Positions 35,150 to 44,969 of a DNA stretch of 64,000 nucleotides are shown piece after piece (the stretch's first letter is position 1; each line of letters opens with the position of its first letter). The notes beneath the pieces are model-generated. The model ran no database searches. It saw only the letters and a list, made by a program, of their open reading frames with translations, and was not told where the DNA came from. The stretch covers positions 62,001 through 126,000 of the forward strand of contig NZ_LMTZ01000086.1 of the NCBI RefSeq assembly GCF_001456025.1, written 5' to 3'. The position numbers and the translations under genes were made by a program. This DNA comes from Mastigocoleus testarum BC008 (GTDB taxonomy: Bacteria > Cyanobacteriota > Cyanobacteriia > Cyanobacteriales > Nostocaceae).

Positions 35150-36169
35150 ATGAATTCCGACCTGATGCCGTCACCTGAATCTTCCAATTCCACTGCCCCC
35201 GATCAGGCAGAAAATAATATTGTTAAACCGGCGCTTGAGCATACGGATGCTCCCGCAGCTGAAGTTGACAATTCACAGGCTAGCCATACCGATGCTGACG
35301 AAAATAAAAGTAATGATAGTCGTCAGCAACCAATTCCACCCCCTAGCGAACCGATGCAATACCGAGCCATTGGATTAGTTAGAGGGCGTTATCAAGCTAG
35401 CAGCGAACAATTTACCCAAGGCTTACTGCTGACCGCAGATGGTACAGAATTAAACGCTGTCCTTCTCGGTCGAATTATGAGTTTGGTAAAAAACCACCTT
35501 TCTCTAGAGCAAGAGCACTTATGGGTAGTTTATCCCCGAACCAGACAAGAAAATGACCAGTTACACGTCCAAATAGTTGGTGTTTGGGAGCCAGAAAATC
35601 TGGCGAAAAAATCCCCAGATGCGCTTGAAGAATCTGAAGCTTCACCACAAGAAGAAATGGAAGAAGATCCATCTTCTTCAGAAACTGATAAAAAAGCAAC
35701 AGATAACTTTATTCCTTCATCAGAAGTTGCCGATGGTGGTTTCTCCATTCGAGGTGAAGTTGTTTACCAATCCTATGGCGATGAAAGCCTGGTTGTAAAA
35801 ATTAAACAAGCTCCTCGGAAAGCATCTGATAAACCCAAGTATTTCAAGGTTAAACTGAAGGGCAAACTGGATACCAAAGCAGTTGGTAAATTCTGGGATT
35901 TTGAAGTAGAGCGCCAAGCCGATAACTTAACAATCGGTAAAGCTGAACTAATTGCCGATTTACCGAAAAAACGCAATCCGTTCAACAATAAGTTTAAGAA
36001 AAAGCGCTTTGACCGAGGGAAAAAACCATTCCGCAGACAAGATGGGGAAAAAACTCGTCCTGTCAAGAGAAGTGATAGTCCAAGACCATCATCAAGACCT
36101 GCTGCACCTGCTGCAGAAAATAGACCTACTCCAAAGCCAGTAAAACGCCAAAAACCTCAACAGGAGTAG
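35150..36169 (+). CDS. Conserved cyanobacterial protein with basic C-terminal tail
   Basis: The start at 35150 is set by AAGGAG six bases upstream; a GTG at 35126 is in frame but less likely. Of about 339 residues, 1-60 are acidic and disordered. Residues 67-145 form a folded region (MQYRAIGLVRGRYQASSEQF...VGVWEPE), and an acidic Glu/Ser linker follows. A second folded region (GGFSIRGEVVYQSYGDESLVVKIKQ...ELIADLP) comes next, and the tail is strongly basic (KKRNPFNNKFKKKRFDRGKK). The tail suggests nucleic-acid or ribosome binding, but I know no function for this family. It appears to be a single-gene unit. Confidence 0.7.
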   Translation: MNSDLMPSPESSNSTAPDQAENNIVKPALEHTDAPAAEVDNSQASHTDADENKSNDSRQQPIPPPSEPMQYRAIGLVRGRYQASSEQFTQGLLLTADGTELNAVLLGRIMSLVKNHLSLEQEHLWVVYPRTRQENDQLHVQIVGVWEPENLAKKSPDALEESEASPQEEMEEDPSSSETDKKATDNFIPSSEVADGGFSIRGEVVYQSYGDESLVVKIKQAPRKASDKPKYFKVKLKGKLDTKAVGKFWDFEVERQADNLTIGKAELIADLPKKRNPFNNKFKKKRFDRGKKPFRRQDGEKTRPVKRSDSPRPSSRPAAPAAENRPTPKPVKRQKPQQE

Positions 36170-36559
36170 TTAAAACATGGCTAAAGCCAAACAGTACCTA
36201 CGGTATACTTTGCTAAAGACTGAGGTGATCGCTAATTGGTCATAGCATAGCGTGCCCCTTGTGGTATATCGTAATAACCCGGTGCGATGAATCCAGGGGA
36301 TTGTAATGATGATGCTGCGTATTTTTTTATTTCATCAATAAATAAATTATACGGCACGCCCACTCTCAGGGCGTTCCGTCGCAGCCACACCGTAGGTGCT
36401 TAAAACTACTAAAAGTGGAGAATTTGCTTCTAAATTAATTACCAATCTAAATTAATTACTGAATTGCTTTATTAATTCCAAATTACCTTTTTTCTGGGGG
36501 CAGACTGTACCAAAATAGTGCTATACGCCCACGATAGCTAACAAGTTATTGGTTCTAAT
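36170..36559. other. Intergenic region with fragments of interspersed repeats
   Basis: About 390 bp separate convergent genes. GC-rich patches near 36240-36310 and 36355-36400 look like pieces of degenerate palindromic repeats. There is no gene. Confidence 0.5.
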
Positions 36560-37729
36560 TCAAAATTCTGTCCAACGATTTTGGGGCAAAAAAGTTCGCT
36601 CTGTAGGAATTTGACAAACCGGTTCTGTAAGATTGAAGTTACCAGCCTCGATCCATTGTTTTAACTCTTGGGCAACTTGAATTGATAGATATAAGCTTAC
36701 TAAAGGAGCTACGCGCACCGTTCTACCTTCAATAACGATCCGTCCTGATTTAAGTTGAGCGTAACTTACCAAGCCAAAGGTGGGACGTACCCTGCGAGGG
36801 ATGGAAAAATCAACAATTGGTGCGACTAAGTCTTTGTCTTCGACAGCACATCTAACAACCACTTCTTCGTTTAGTATTGGTAGGGGCACTCCCACACCCA
36901 ACATCAAAGAAGGACCATAATTTTTGAAGTAACAGCCCCTAACCCAGCGCGAATCCATTTGTTTCGCATCACCGATTAAAGCTAAGGTCGCTGCTGGTCC
37001 TACAGGCGTTCGATTGGGTAAACGTTTTTGTAATGGAAAGTGTTGAGTACCTTCCCAGGTGACATAACCTACACCACCACCAAGAAAAATTCGTGTACCG
37101 ATACCAACAAGCTGTAAATCTGGGTCATTGAGTAGAGGAGAGATGGCACCAGCATTAGAATAGACTGCATTACCCAAACGCGGATGTAAAGGCCCGAGGT
37201 AGGTATGCAGCATGCGTTCTCCACCATTGACTCCAACTATAAAATTTTGATAAATATTCCGGGGATTAAATAAATAAAACTGATTGATTGTTTCGCGGGT
37301 AATTGCAGCCTCAAAAGTTCCCCGTGGATAACAGTCTGTTACTTGTCCTTGAGCGCGTACTTGTACGAGCTTACCTGCGATCAAATCTTCTATAACATGA
37401 CCGCCACCACGTTCTTTGAGTTCTTCCCCTTCTTTTTGTTCTACGGGACAACTAGCACCCAAATATAAATCTACTGCCCCAAAGCCAGAATATGCTGGTA
37501 CTCCATCTAACCAGCAGCGACGAATTTTAATTGGTGGATCGGTATGACCCAAATTAATCACAGCTCCACTAGATTCCATTGGTTCAAAAGTTCCAGTGGT
37601 TACTACATCGACTTCTTTGGCTACAGATGTAACACCTTCTTCTGCAACTTTTGCTTTTAATTCTTGTGCGGTGAGGACTACCGCTTTTTTGCGGTTGATT
37701 TTGTCATTTATTTCCGCAATTGTTCGCAT
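36560..37729 (-). CDS. DUF39 / homocysteine biosynthesis family protein
   Basis: The 389-residue protein belongs to the DUF39 (COG1900) family. Archaeal members support a pathway making homocysteine from aspartate semialdehyde and sulfide. Family features seen are VDVVTTGTFEPMESSGA, GHTDPPIKI, LYLGASCP with the likely essential cysteine, GGGHVIEDLIAGK, RIFLGGGVGYVTWEGTQH and PLVSLYLS at the end. The CBS pair found in archaeal relatives is absent, as usual for the bacterial form. No companion ferredoxin gene is adjacent. Family call is solid; the activity in cyanobacteria is inferred. Confidence 0.85.
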   Translation of the reverse strand: MRTIAEINDKINRKKAVVLTAQELKAKVAEEGVTSVAKEVDVVTTGTFEPMESSGAVINLGHTDPPIKIRRCWLDGVPAYSGFGAVDLYLGASCPVEQKEGEELKERGGGHVIEDLIAGKLVQVRAQGQVTDCYPRGTFEAAITRETINQFYLFNPRNIYQNFIVGVNGGERMLHTYLGPLHPRLGNAVYSNAGAISPLLNDPDLQLVGIGTRIFLGGGVGYVTWEGTQHFPLQKRLPNRTPVGPAATLALIGDAKQMDSRWVRGCYFKNYGPSLMLGVGVPLPILNEEVVVRCAVEDKDLVAPIVDFSIPRRVRPTFGLVSYAQLKSGRIVIEGRTVRVAPLVSLYLSIQVAQELKQWIEAGNFNLTEPVCQIPTERTFLPQNRWTEF

Positions 37730-38229
37730 ATTAAATTATTTAAATAGAGCAGGGATAAGAAAGGGGGAAAGGGAAAGTGAATTATTTTCTCTTGTTTGCT
37801 AAATAACATCAATTGTAGTGGTATGCGTTAAGTCGTTCTGGTAAGTTCTGCATAGTACTGGGAAAAAGTTCTGAACGCACTGAGCAAAATCAGCGTATCA
37901 CACCCATACTCTCAGGTGTATCTCTATCAGGTGTATCTCTATGGGAAGAAGTGTTAATATTTTTGGATAAAATGCTCAGACAGCAAGATTTTTGAGTTTA
38001 ATTGGACACAAATCATTTTTACCTCATAAAAAATATAAAGACAAAACAATTTAACCAACAATAATTGGTAACTGATAACTGGTCACTGTAGCCCGTAAGG
38101 GCGTGGCGTTAGCCATAAACTGTTAGCGGATCCGTAGGTAGCGGATCCGCAGGTAGCGCAGCTATAGCTATAGCGTGCGCGACAGCGCATTAACTGGTCA
38201 CTGGCAACTGATAACTGGTAGCTGATAAC
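37730..38229. repeat. Repeat-rich intergenic region upstream of recQ
   Basis: The region contains a direct repeat TCAGGTGTATCTCTA (about 37912-37941). At 38069-38228 is a block in which AACTGGTCACTG and AACTGATAACTGGTA recur at both ends around a GC-rich core with GCGGATCCG twice. The block resembles a short tandem repeat fused with a small palindromic element. No gene lies within. Confidence 0.65.
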
Positions 38230-40374
38230 ATGTATCCTCATCTCGAACAAGCACTAAAACATCACTTTGGTTACGATAGTTTTCGTCTCGGACAGCGTGA
38301 CATTATTACTCAGGCGCTACAAAACCGAGATCTACTAATTGTGATGCCTACAGGTGGGGGTAAGTCTTTGTGCTTTCAGTTACCAGCACTACTCAAAAAA
38401 GGTTTAACGGTGGTGGTATCACCTTTAATAGCTTTAATGCAAGATCAGGTGGAAACACTACGGAAAAATGGAATTTCGGCAACATTTCTCAACAGTAGTC
38501 TTAATTCCTATAAAGTGCGATCGCGGGAACAATATATCCTCGGTGGCAAAGTAAAATTACTTTATGTCTCTCCAGAAAGATTGCTCAGCGAAAGATTTCT
38601 TCCTTTTCTGGATTTAGTAAATCATCAAATAGGAATTTCCACATTTGCCATTGATGAAGCCCATTGCGTTTCTGAGTGGGGACACGACTTTCGTCCTGAA
38701 TATCGCCAGTTAAGTACCTTAAGACAACGTTATCCCGGAGTTCCCACATTAGCACTTACTGCCACAGCTACTGATCGCGTCCGAAGCGATATTATTACTC
38801 AGCTCCAACTCAAACAACCAAACGTTCATATAGCCAGTTTTAACCGCCAAAATATTTACTACGAAATTCGCCCCAAAAAGAAATATGTTTACACTGAGCT
38901 ATTAGAAATTATTCGAAAAACTGAAGGTTCGGGAATAGTTTATTGTTTAACCCGCAAAAAGGTAGAAGAACTGGCATTTAAACTACAGCATGACAAAATT
39001 TCTGCCCTTCCCTACCACGCTGGTTTAAGTGATACAGAACGTAGCGAAAACCAAACCAAATTTATTCGCGATGATGCTCGGGTAATGATCGCAACAATTG
39101 CTTTTGGCATGGGAATTAATAAGCCAGATGTGCGATTTGTAGTTCACTATGATATTTCCCGGAATATTGAAAGTTATTACCAAGAATCGGGAAGGGCTGG
39201 TAGAGATGGAGAGCCATGCCGCTGTACCGTTTTTTACGGCTACGGCGATCTGAAAACTATTGAATGGAGCATCAATCAAAAAACCGATCCCCAAGAACAA
39301 TTAATTGCTAAACATCAACTGCGACAAATGATTGACTATGCCGAAGGTACTGACTGTCGCCGGACAATTTTACTCGGTTATTTCGGCGAACAGTTTGCCG
39401 GAAATTGTGGTAATTGTGACAATTGTCGCCATCCCAAACCAGTTGAAGATTGGACAATTGAAGCCATGAAGTTTTTATCCTGTGTGGCGCGCTGCAAAGA
39501 AAGATTTGGCATGGCTTACATCATTGATGTTTTGCGGGGGTCGAAGAACCAAAAAATTATCCAAAGAGGACATGAAAAGCTTTCTACTTATGGAATAGGT
39601 AAAGATAAAACTGTTGATGAGTGGCGCATGTTGGGGCGTTCTTTACTACATCAAGGTTTACTCACCCAAAGTGCGGACGGTTACGGCGTTTTAAAACTGA
39701 ATGCCCATAGTTGGGAAGTTATGCGGCGACAGCGTCCAGTTTCCATCGCTGTAAGTCCACAGCAAATAGCAACTTGGAAAACAGAGAGTCCTAAAGCTAT
39801 AGAAGCTGAGATGTTATGGCAAAGATTACGAGAATTGCGCAAACAACTAGCAGATGTAATTGGTGTCCCACCTTATGCCATTTTTGGCGACTCTACCTTG
39901 AGATTAATGGCGCAAGTTAAACCGAGAAATAAGCAAGAATTTAGCAAACTTTCTGGAGTTGGTACCCATAAATTAGCACAGTATGGCGATAAATTTCTGG
40001 CAGAAATTCGTGCTTATTGCCAAGAAAATAATTTACCGGAAAATGATTCTATTTCCTTGCAAGCCACAGCAACATACACTGAATTACAAACTTTAGAATT
40101 ACATAAACAAGGATTAAGTATTAAAGAAATTGCTCAACAACGCAATCTAAAAGCAAGAACAGTTATCGGTCACCTTTCCGACTTAATAGAAAAACATCAA
40201 CCAGTAGATATAAATTTATTAGTTCCAGTAGAAAAACAGGAAAAAATTCAACAGGTATTAGAAACTTTAGGAAATGTAGCCCTAACACCAGTTAAAGAAT
40301 ATTTGGGCGATGATTATAGCTTTGATGAAATTAATTTGGTGCGGGCGATGTGGCGTAAAAAAAAGAATAGTTAA
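38230..40374 (+). CDS. recQ: ATP-dependent DNA helicase RecQ
   Basis: A 3-prime to 5-prime helicase for recombination and fork repair. The 714-residue protein has the N-terminal FRLGQRDII motif 0, Walker A MPTGGGKS, DEAHCVSEWGHDFRPEY and the RecQ arginine-finger motif ESGRAGRDGEP. The zinc site is CRRTILLGYFGE...CGNCDNC, and RQC winged helix, HRDC (about residues 530-600) and a C-terminal helix-turn-helix (QGLSIKEIAQQRNLKARTVIGHLSDLIE) follow. All domains are intact. It is a single-gene unit behind a repeat block. Confidence 0.95.
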   Translation: MYPHLEQALKHHFGYDSFRLGQRDIITQALQNRDLLIVMPTGGGKSLCFQLPALLKKGLTVVVSPLIALMQDQVETLRKNGISATFLNSSLNSYKVRSREQYILGGKVKLLYVSPERLLSERFLPFLDLVNHQIGISTFAIDEAHCVSEWGHDFRPEYRQLSTLRQRYPGVPTLALTATATDRVRSDIITQLQLKQPNVHIASFNRQNIYYEIRPKKKYVYTELLEIIRKTEGSGIVYCLTRKKVEELAFKLQHDKISALPYHAGLSDTERSENQTKFIRDDARVMIATIAFGMGINKPDVRFVVHYDISRNIESYYQESGRAGRDGEPCRCTVFYGYGDLKTIEWSINQKTDPQEQLIAKHQLRQMIDYAEGTDCRRTILLGYFGEQFAGNCGNCDNCRHPKPVEDWTIEAMKFLSCVARCKERFGMAYIIDVLRGSKNQKIIQRGHEKLSTYGIGKDKTVDEWRMLGRSLLHQGLLTQSADGYGVLKLNAHSWEVMRRQRPVSIAVSPQQIATWKTESPKAIEAEMLWQRLRELRKQLADVIGVPPYAIFGDSTLRLMAQVKPRNKQEFSKLSGVGTHKLAQYGDKFLAEIRAYCQENNLPENDSISLQATATYTELQTLELHKQGLSIKEIAQQRNLKARTVIGHLSDLIEKHQPVDINLLVPVEKQEKIQQVLETLGNVALTPVKEYLGDDYSFDEINLVRAMWRKKKNS

Positions 40375-40404
40375 GTACAAGAAGCAAACAGGAAATAGCA
40401 AATA

Positions 40405-40446
40405 GATTTTCTTGGCTGTTCCCTGTTCCCTATTCCCCGTTCCCTT
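40405..40446. repeat. Heptamer short tandem repeat (GTTCCCT)
   Basis: Degenerate GTTCCCT/ATTCCCC units lie between the convergent recQ and permease genes, the same family as at 8055-8096. Confidence 0.8.
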
Positions 40447-41496
40447 CTAATTCAAATTCTCTAAACGAATGCGGGGATCGGCAAATTTCAGTAACAAATC
40501 CGCAACTAAATTACCAATAATCAGTAAAATCGCGCTCATCACCAAACTAGCCATTACAAGATATAAATCTTTAGCATTCACAGCTTGCAAAGTAAGTCTA
40601 CCTAAACCCGGCCAGTTAAAGAAAAATTCCGTAATAAAAGCACCCGCCAATAAATTAGATAATTCAAAACCCAGCAAGGTGATTAGGGGGTTAATAGCAT
40701 TACGTAAAGCATGGACATAAATCACTACATTTTCTGGTAACCCCTTAGCACGGGCAGTTCTAATATAATCTTGGCGCAAGACATCCAATAGCTGACCGCG
40801 AGCAATCCGCTGCAAACCGGCAAAACTAGTAATACTTAAAGCAACGGTTGGCAAAATCATATGCCAAGTAATATCTAGTGCTTTACCAAAAAATGAAAGT
40901 TCGTCGTGGTTAATACTCGTCATTCCACCCACTGGAAATACTGGGCTAGTTATTTGAGCAAATATGAGTAATAACAAAGCTGTGATAAAACTGGGAAAAC
41001 CTTGTCCTATATAGCTAATAACTTGCAAAACCCTGTCAGCAAAACGATTTTGATTGACCGCAGCAATGATACCTAAAGGAATGGCGATCGCCCAAGTTGC
41101 AATCAAAGAAGAAATTGCTAAGAGCAAAGTTGCTGGTATTCTTTCCCAAATCAATGAAGCAACAGAGCGCTGATAAACAAAACTAGTACCGAAATCACCC
41201 CGCGTCACAATATTTCTCAGCCATAAGAGATATTGCTCTATATTTGATTTATCCAAACCAAATTGTCGTCTCAGTTCTTCAATTCTTTCTGGAGAAATTT
41301 TCGGATTTTGCCGTAGTGTATCGATGTAATCTCCCGGAGATAGTTTAATAATAAAAAATGACAATGCAGAAGCAAGTAAGACAGTTAGCAGTGCTTGCAA
41401 AATCCTTTTAAGGACAAAAAGGAAGTTATCACTTGTAACCAGTCTTTGTAACCAATCTAAACTTGTTTCCCAGTAACTTCTTGATGTTGTATTCAT
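40447..41496 (-). CDS. ABC transporter permease, OppB/DppB type
   Basis: Peptide/nickel-type importer permease of 349 residues with about six helices. It shows family landmarks LSFFIIKLSPGDYIDTLRQNP, LRRQFGLDKSNIEQYLLWLRN, GDFGTSFVYQRSV and the EAA-like loop LDVLRQDYIRTARAKGLPENVVIYVHALRNAINPLITLLG. No matching OppC, ATPase or binding protein is adjacent, so partners are elsewhere. Substrate cannot be given. Confidence 0.9.
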   Translation of the reverse strand: MNTTSRSYWETSLDWLQRLVTSDNFLFVLKRILQALLTVLLASALSFFIIKLSPGDYIDTLRQNPKISPERIEELRRQFGLDKSNIEQYLLWLRNIVTRGDFGTSFVYQRSVASLIWERIPATLLLAISSLIATWAIAIPLGIIAAVNQNRFADRVLQVISYIGQGFPSFITALLLLIFAQITSPVFPVGGMTSINHDELSFFGKALDITWHMILPTVALSITSFAGLQRIARGQLLDVLRQDYIRTARAKGLPENVVIYVHALRNAINPLITLLGFELSNLLAGAFITEFFFNWPGLGRLTLQAVNAKDLYLVMASLVMSAILLIIGNLVADLLLKFADPRIRLENLN

Positions 41497-42002
41497 AACA
41501 CGGATGCTAGTTATCAGTTGATGCGCCTTTTGAGCCAGAAGTCAGGAGTCAGGACTCAGGAGTCAGAAGTCAGGACAGACGACCGCACTCTGACAAGTGA
41601 ATAGAAGCTAGGAGTAAAATTCAGGTAAGAATAAAAATTAAAATTTATCTGAACCTTTTCAGGATTTGTATTTAAAAAACTTTTTTAGGTATGTTCTAGT
41701 TAAAAATGTGAGTATAAAATCCTTTCTAATTATTTTGGATTCTGTCTTCTGGATTCTAACTCCTTATTTGCAGAATTTTGCCAATTTCCATACTGCGTCA
41801 AAAAAAGCAATGAGGTATCATTAGTTTCATGGTTTTAAGTATAAAACTGTCTCGTAATGCAAACTTATATAAATTCCATAAGACCTCCATTAAATAGGAG
41901 GTTTAAGGAAAGCAAAAAAATCAAAAATCGATAAATACTTACTTGATCGCTACTTAAACGAAAGTGTAAGTATTAACTTAACTTAATATAAATTGTCCCA
42001 GA
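41497..42002. other. Intergenic region with AGTCAGG tandem repeat
   Basis: Heptamer AGTCAGG units fill 41539-41575. The rest is AT-rich. A hairpin at 41883-41902 may end apt transcription. No gene is seen. Confidence 0.65.
41883..41902 (-). terminator. Possible terminator hairpin downstream of apt
   Basis: ACCTCC/GGAGGT stem with an 8-base loop lies 100 bp after the apt stop. The T-run after it is weak on the minus strand. Confidence 0.45.
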
Positions 42003-42521
42003 TTAATACTCAACAAGAGTAACAATTGGGACATCAGGTAATCTGTCCCGTCCCTGTAGCTCGCGCAGTTCGATAATAAAGCCAAATCCCAGTAACTCAC
42101 AGCCAACTTTTTCAACTAACTTAGCAGTGGCACTTGCAGTCCCGCCTGTGGCAATCAGGTCGTCTACAATAGCAATCTTATTTCCTGGTTGTAAAGCATC
42201 CTGATGAACTTCTAAGCAGTCTGTACCATACTCTAGTTCGTATTCCACTGCATGAACAGAAGCCGGTAACTTACCTTTTTTTCGGACAGGAATAAAACCT
42301 GCACCGAGCTTGTAAGCTAGTGGTGTACCAAATAAGAAGCCTCTAGACTCCATGCCGATCACATAATCGGGTTGTAAATTGGCTTCTGTAAACTTTTGGG
42401 TTAATAAATCTATCGTATGGCGTAGTCCTTCTGGATCTCGCAATAGCGTGGTGATGTCTCGAAACAAAATTCCTGGCTTAGGAAAATCAGGAATATCACG
42501 AATTAGAGGCTTCAAGTCCAT
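42003..42521 (-). CDS. apt: Adenine phosphoribosyltransferase
   Basis: Salvages adenine to AMP using PRPP. The 172-residue protein has IPDFPKPGILFRDIT at the N terminus, typical of Apt, GMESRGFLFGTPLAYKLGAGFIPVRKKGKLP with the flexible loop, and the PRPP-binding motif AIVDDLIATGGTASATAKLV. It is full length and a single-gene unit. Confidence 0.95.
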   Translation of the reverse strand: MDLKPLIRDIPDFPKPGILFRDITTLLRDPEGLRHTIDLLTQKFTEANLQPDYVIGMESRGFLFGTPLAYKLGAGFIPVRKKGKLPASVHAVEYELEYGTDCLEVHQDALQPGNKIAIVDDLIATGGTASATAKLVEKVGCELLGFGFIIELRELQGRDRLPDVPIVTLVEY

Positions 42522-42921
42522 AAATCTTTGTCAACAAAAGTTGAATTTTTAATACTATTGTTGTTTGCGACCCTTCCCTACCTCGAGAAGCTTGCTCTTA
42601 TCAAGTAAATGCTTGGAAAATCGTACACTATAATGTCATACCCTTGGAATCATACCCTTGAAATTAGATTTGATTTTGGTGGTTATTGACGATTGTTATA
42701 ATCTACACCAAGGTAGGGATGTAGTTGTACTAGTTGATCTTGGTTGATGATAGTAAGAACAAAAATTAAATGTAAGTATACGGAAAACTTTAATTTGAAA
42801 AGGTAAGTAATGTATATATCATGCAGTCATAAAATCGCATTAAATTCAATTAACCTAGTTTAGCTACCTATTTTAATTAGTTGTCATTAAATTATTTTCA
42901 CCCGTATAAGGTATTTAGAGG
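42522..42921. other. Divergent intergenic region
   Basis: About 400 bp hold the promoters of apt and of the DUF3038 gene, and a small direct repeat CATACCCTTG (near 42637 and 42651). I see nothing else. Confidence 0.55.
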
Positions 42922-43545
42922 ATGAGTGTTTCCGCGAGTTTAACGCCATTTGACAATTCAGCACCCGAATCAACGCCAATGATTTTGGAAAATCTGCCAG
43001 ATCCTGTAATTGAAGGGCAGGTATGTCCCCGTAACACCAGAGTACAAATCGACTTAATTTTATTGGCAATCGAAGCTTTGGAGCTGGGAGGTTCCGAAGC
43101 TATTTTGGCATTCGCACAAGAGTTAGACTTAAAAATAATTATTAAAGATAGAGTAAACCTTTGGCGGTTGCGTAACACTAATCCGATGCGTAGAGCACAC
43201 ATTCGCCGTCCTCTAAGTACAACTGAAGCAAAAGCATTAGTTGTAATTGCTTGTTATTTAGCTCGAAGATTGACTGTTGTGATTCGTCAATTATTAATGA
43301 TATATCAGCAATTGAGTGAAAAACAAATACCACTCGAGCAAAATTTGCGTCTTTCAAATTATTTGGAAAGATTCAGAGCACACTTTAAAAGTCGGATGAA
43401 TCCCAGGCGTGCTGGTTTTCCATTATTAACTTCCGATGAAAAAGTAGATGAACTAGCGATGAATTTGTTAGGACAATTACTATTTTGTGCTGGTACATCA
43501 GGAATGCAAAGGTTCTGGATTAGTCTTTTTGACGGTGAAGTGTAA
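42922..43545 (+). CDS. DUF3038 family protein
   Basis: This 207-residue protein is found widely in cyanobacteria. Recognised by ENLPDPVIEGQVCPRNTRVQIDLILLAIEALELGGSEAIL and WRLRNTNPMRRAHIRRPLSTTEAKALVVIACYLA, with a helical, basic second half. No function is established to my knowledge. Its stop overlaps the start of the next gene (TAATG), so the two are translationally coupled and probably form one complex. Confidence 0.85.
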   Translation: MSVSASLTPFDNSAPESTPMILENLPDPVIEGQVCPRNTRVQIDLILLAIEALELGGSEAILAFAQELDLKIIIKDRVNLWRLRNTNPMRRAHIRRPLSTTEAKALVVIACYLARRLTVVIRQLLMIYQQLSEKQIPLEQNLRLSNYLERFRAHFKSRMNPRRAGFPLLTSDEKVDELAMNLLGQLLFCAGTSGMQRFWISLFDGEV

Positions 43546-44969
43546 TGAATATTCAACGTAAATACAGTTTGCCTAATTGCACCCTACTCCTAGAAGGTTT
43601 GAGTGATTCTTCAAAAGCTTCTCATGTCCAAGAATTGCGTCCCGTATTATCTATTTTGGTAAATGCGGAGTGTCAAATATCTGGACATCAACCACTTTTG
43701 GGAGGACGAGAATTTTTTGAAAGTTTGGCTAGGGTCGCCAGTTCCTATGCTCAGGAATGTTTAAGTAATGTACCAAATCCACAAGCTCACAATATCGAGG
43801 TGGAGTTAGTACAAATTGAAAAAATAGATACTAACAAGCATAAAATGGTTGTCAATTCGGAGTTGCCTCAACCAACTTTGGATTATGACAAAAGCAATAT
43901 TAAACCACCGATTGAAGTTAACTTAAATACAGTACAGCTTTTTGACTTAGTGGAAGCAATCGACCAGTTTTTTGCTGACACCCAAACTTTACCAGAATTT
44001 ACACTGCAACTTGAGCCCGTTGGTAAACGTTATAACAATTCGAAGAAAACTGTAGTACAGCAAGCTGTACCTGCAACTCTTGGAGTCTCTGGTTTAGTTG
44101 CTGCTGCTGCAATATTTGCTTTGATTCCTGCACCGAAAATACAAACACCAAAACCCGAAACGGAAAAAGAGGTTAGTTCTGCAGTTAAGTCTTCACAAAC
44201 GGGTGAAGAAAAAAATCTTGATTCAAATGTATCGGAATCAAATAGTTCATCTACAAAATCGGCAAAAAATTTATCTTCCCAAGTACAAGATTTAGAAGCT
44301 CTTTTGAGTCAAGTACCTGAAATTACTGATAGCTCGGTGTTAAAGATTTTAACTCGTAGAGTTCACAATCAACTCAACAATGCTTGGAATAATCGTTCTC
44401 AGATTACAGAGAATTTAATTTACCGAGTAGGTGTAGGTACTGATGCGGCTATTTTGGGTTACAAGTCCATAAATCAGGGAGCTAATACTCATCTAGAGCG
44501 TACCCCACTTCCCGAATTACTTTACAATCCAAATAAGCGTAATCCAGCAGGCAGCGAACCAATTGCTCAATTTAGGATAGTTTTTACTCCGGAAGGGATT
44601 TTGCAAGTTTCTCCTTGGCATGGTTACGGAAGAGAAATTATTGGGACTCAGATTAAAGATCCAGTTAAGGTTGATAGTTTAAAAAAAAATCTGGAGACAA
44701 ATATTCGTGAGAAGTTGAGCGAAAAGCAGAAATTCGAAGAAGTTTTGAAATATCGCGTCGCAGTGAATGGAGAAGGATCTATTACTGATTATGAACCTTT
44801 AAATGAGGCAGCATTAGAAAACTTTCGAGATACTCCCCTACCGCATTTGTACAAATCTACTAAAATTGCCCAAACATCCAACTTGGACCCAGCAGCTGTT
44901 GCTCAATTCCAAGTAGAATTTCAGCCTGATACCGATCTATCAGTAAGTCATTGGCAAGTATCTCGGTAA
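43545..44969 (+). CDS. DUF4335 family protein, single-pass membrane
   Basis: The 474-residue protein begins MNIQRKYSLPNCTLLLEGLSD, the hallmark of the cyanobacterial DUF4335 family (about residues 1-160). A membrane helix (PATLGVSGLVAAAAIFALIP, near 176-197) follows, then a Ser/Lys/Glu-rich linker. The C-terminal region carries two related segments of about 100 residues (ENLIYRVGVGTDAAILGYKSINQ... and EVLKYRVAVNGEGSITDYEPLNE...), each ending near a variant of FQVEFQPD. Its partner is the overlapping DUF3038 gene. Function is unknown. Confidence 0.82.
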   Translation: MNIQRKYSLPNCTLLLEGLSDSSKASHVQELRPVLSILVNAECQISGHQPLLGGREFFESLARVASSYAQECLSNVPNPQAHNIEVELVQIEKIDTNKHKMVVNSELPQPTLDYDKSNIKPPIEVNLNTVQLFDLVEAIDQFFADTQTLPEFTLQLEPVGKRYNNSKKTVVQQAVPATLGVSGLVAAAAIFALIPAPKIQTPKPETEKEVSSAVKSSQTGEEKNLDSNVSESNSSSTKSAKNLSSQVQDLEALLSQVPEITDSSVLKILTRRVHNQLNNAWNNRSQITENLIYRVGVGTDAAILGYKSINQGANTHLERTPLPELLYNPNKRNPAGSEPIAQFRIVFTPEGILQVSPWHGYGREIIGTQIKDPVKVDSLKKNLETNIREKLSEKQKFEEVLKYRVAVNGEGSITDYEPLNEAALENFRDTPLPHLYKSTKIAQTSNLDPAAVAQFQVEFQPDTDLSVSHWQVSR

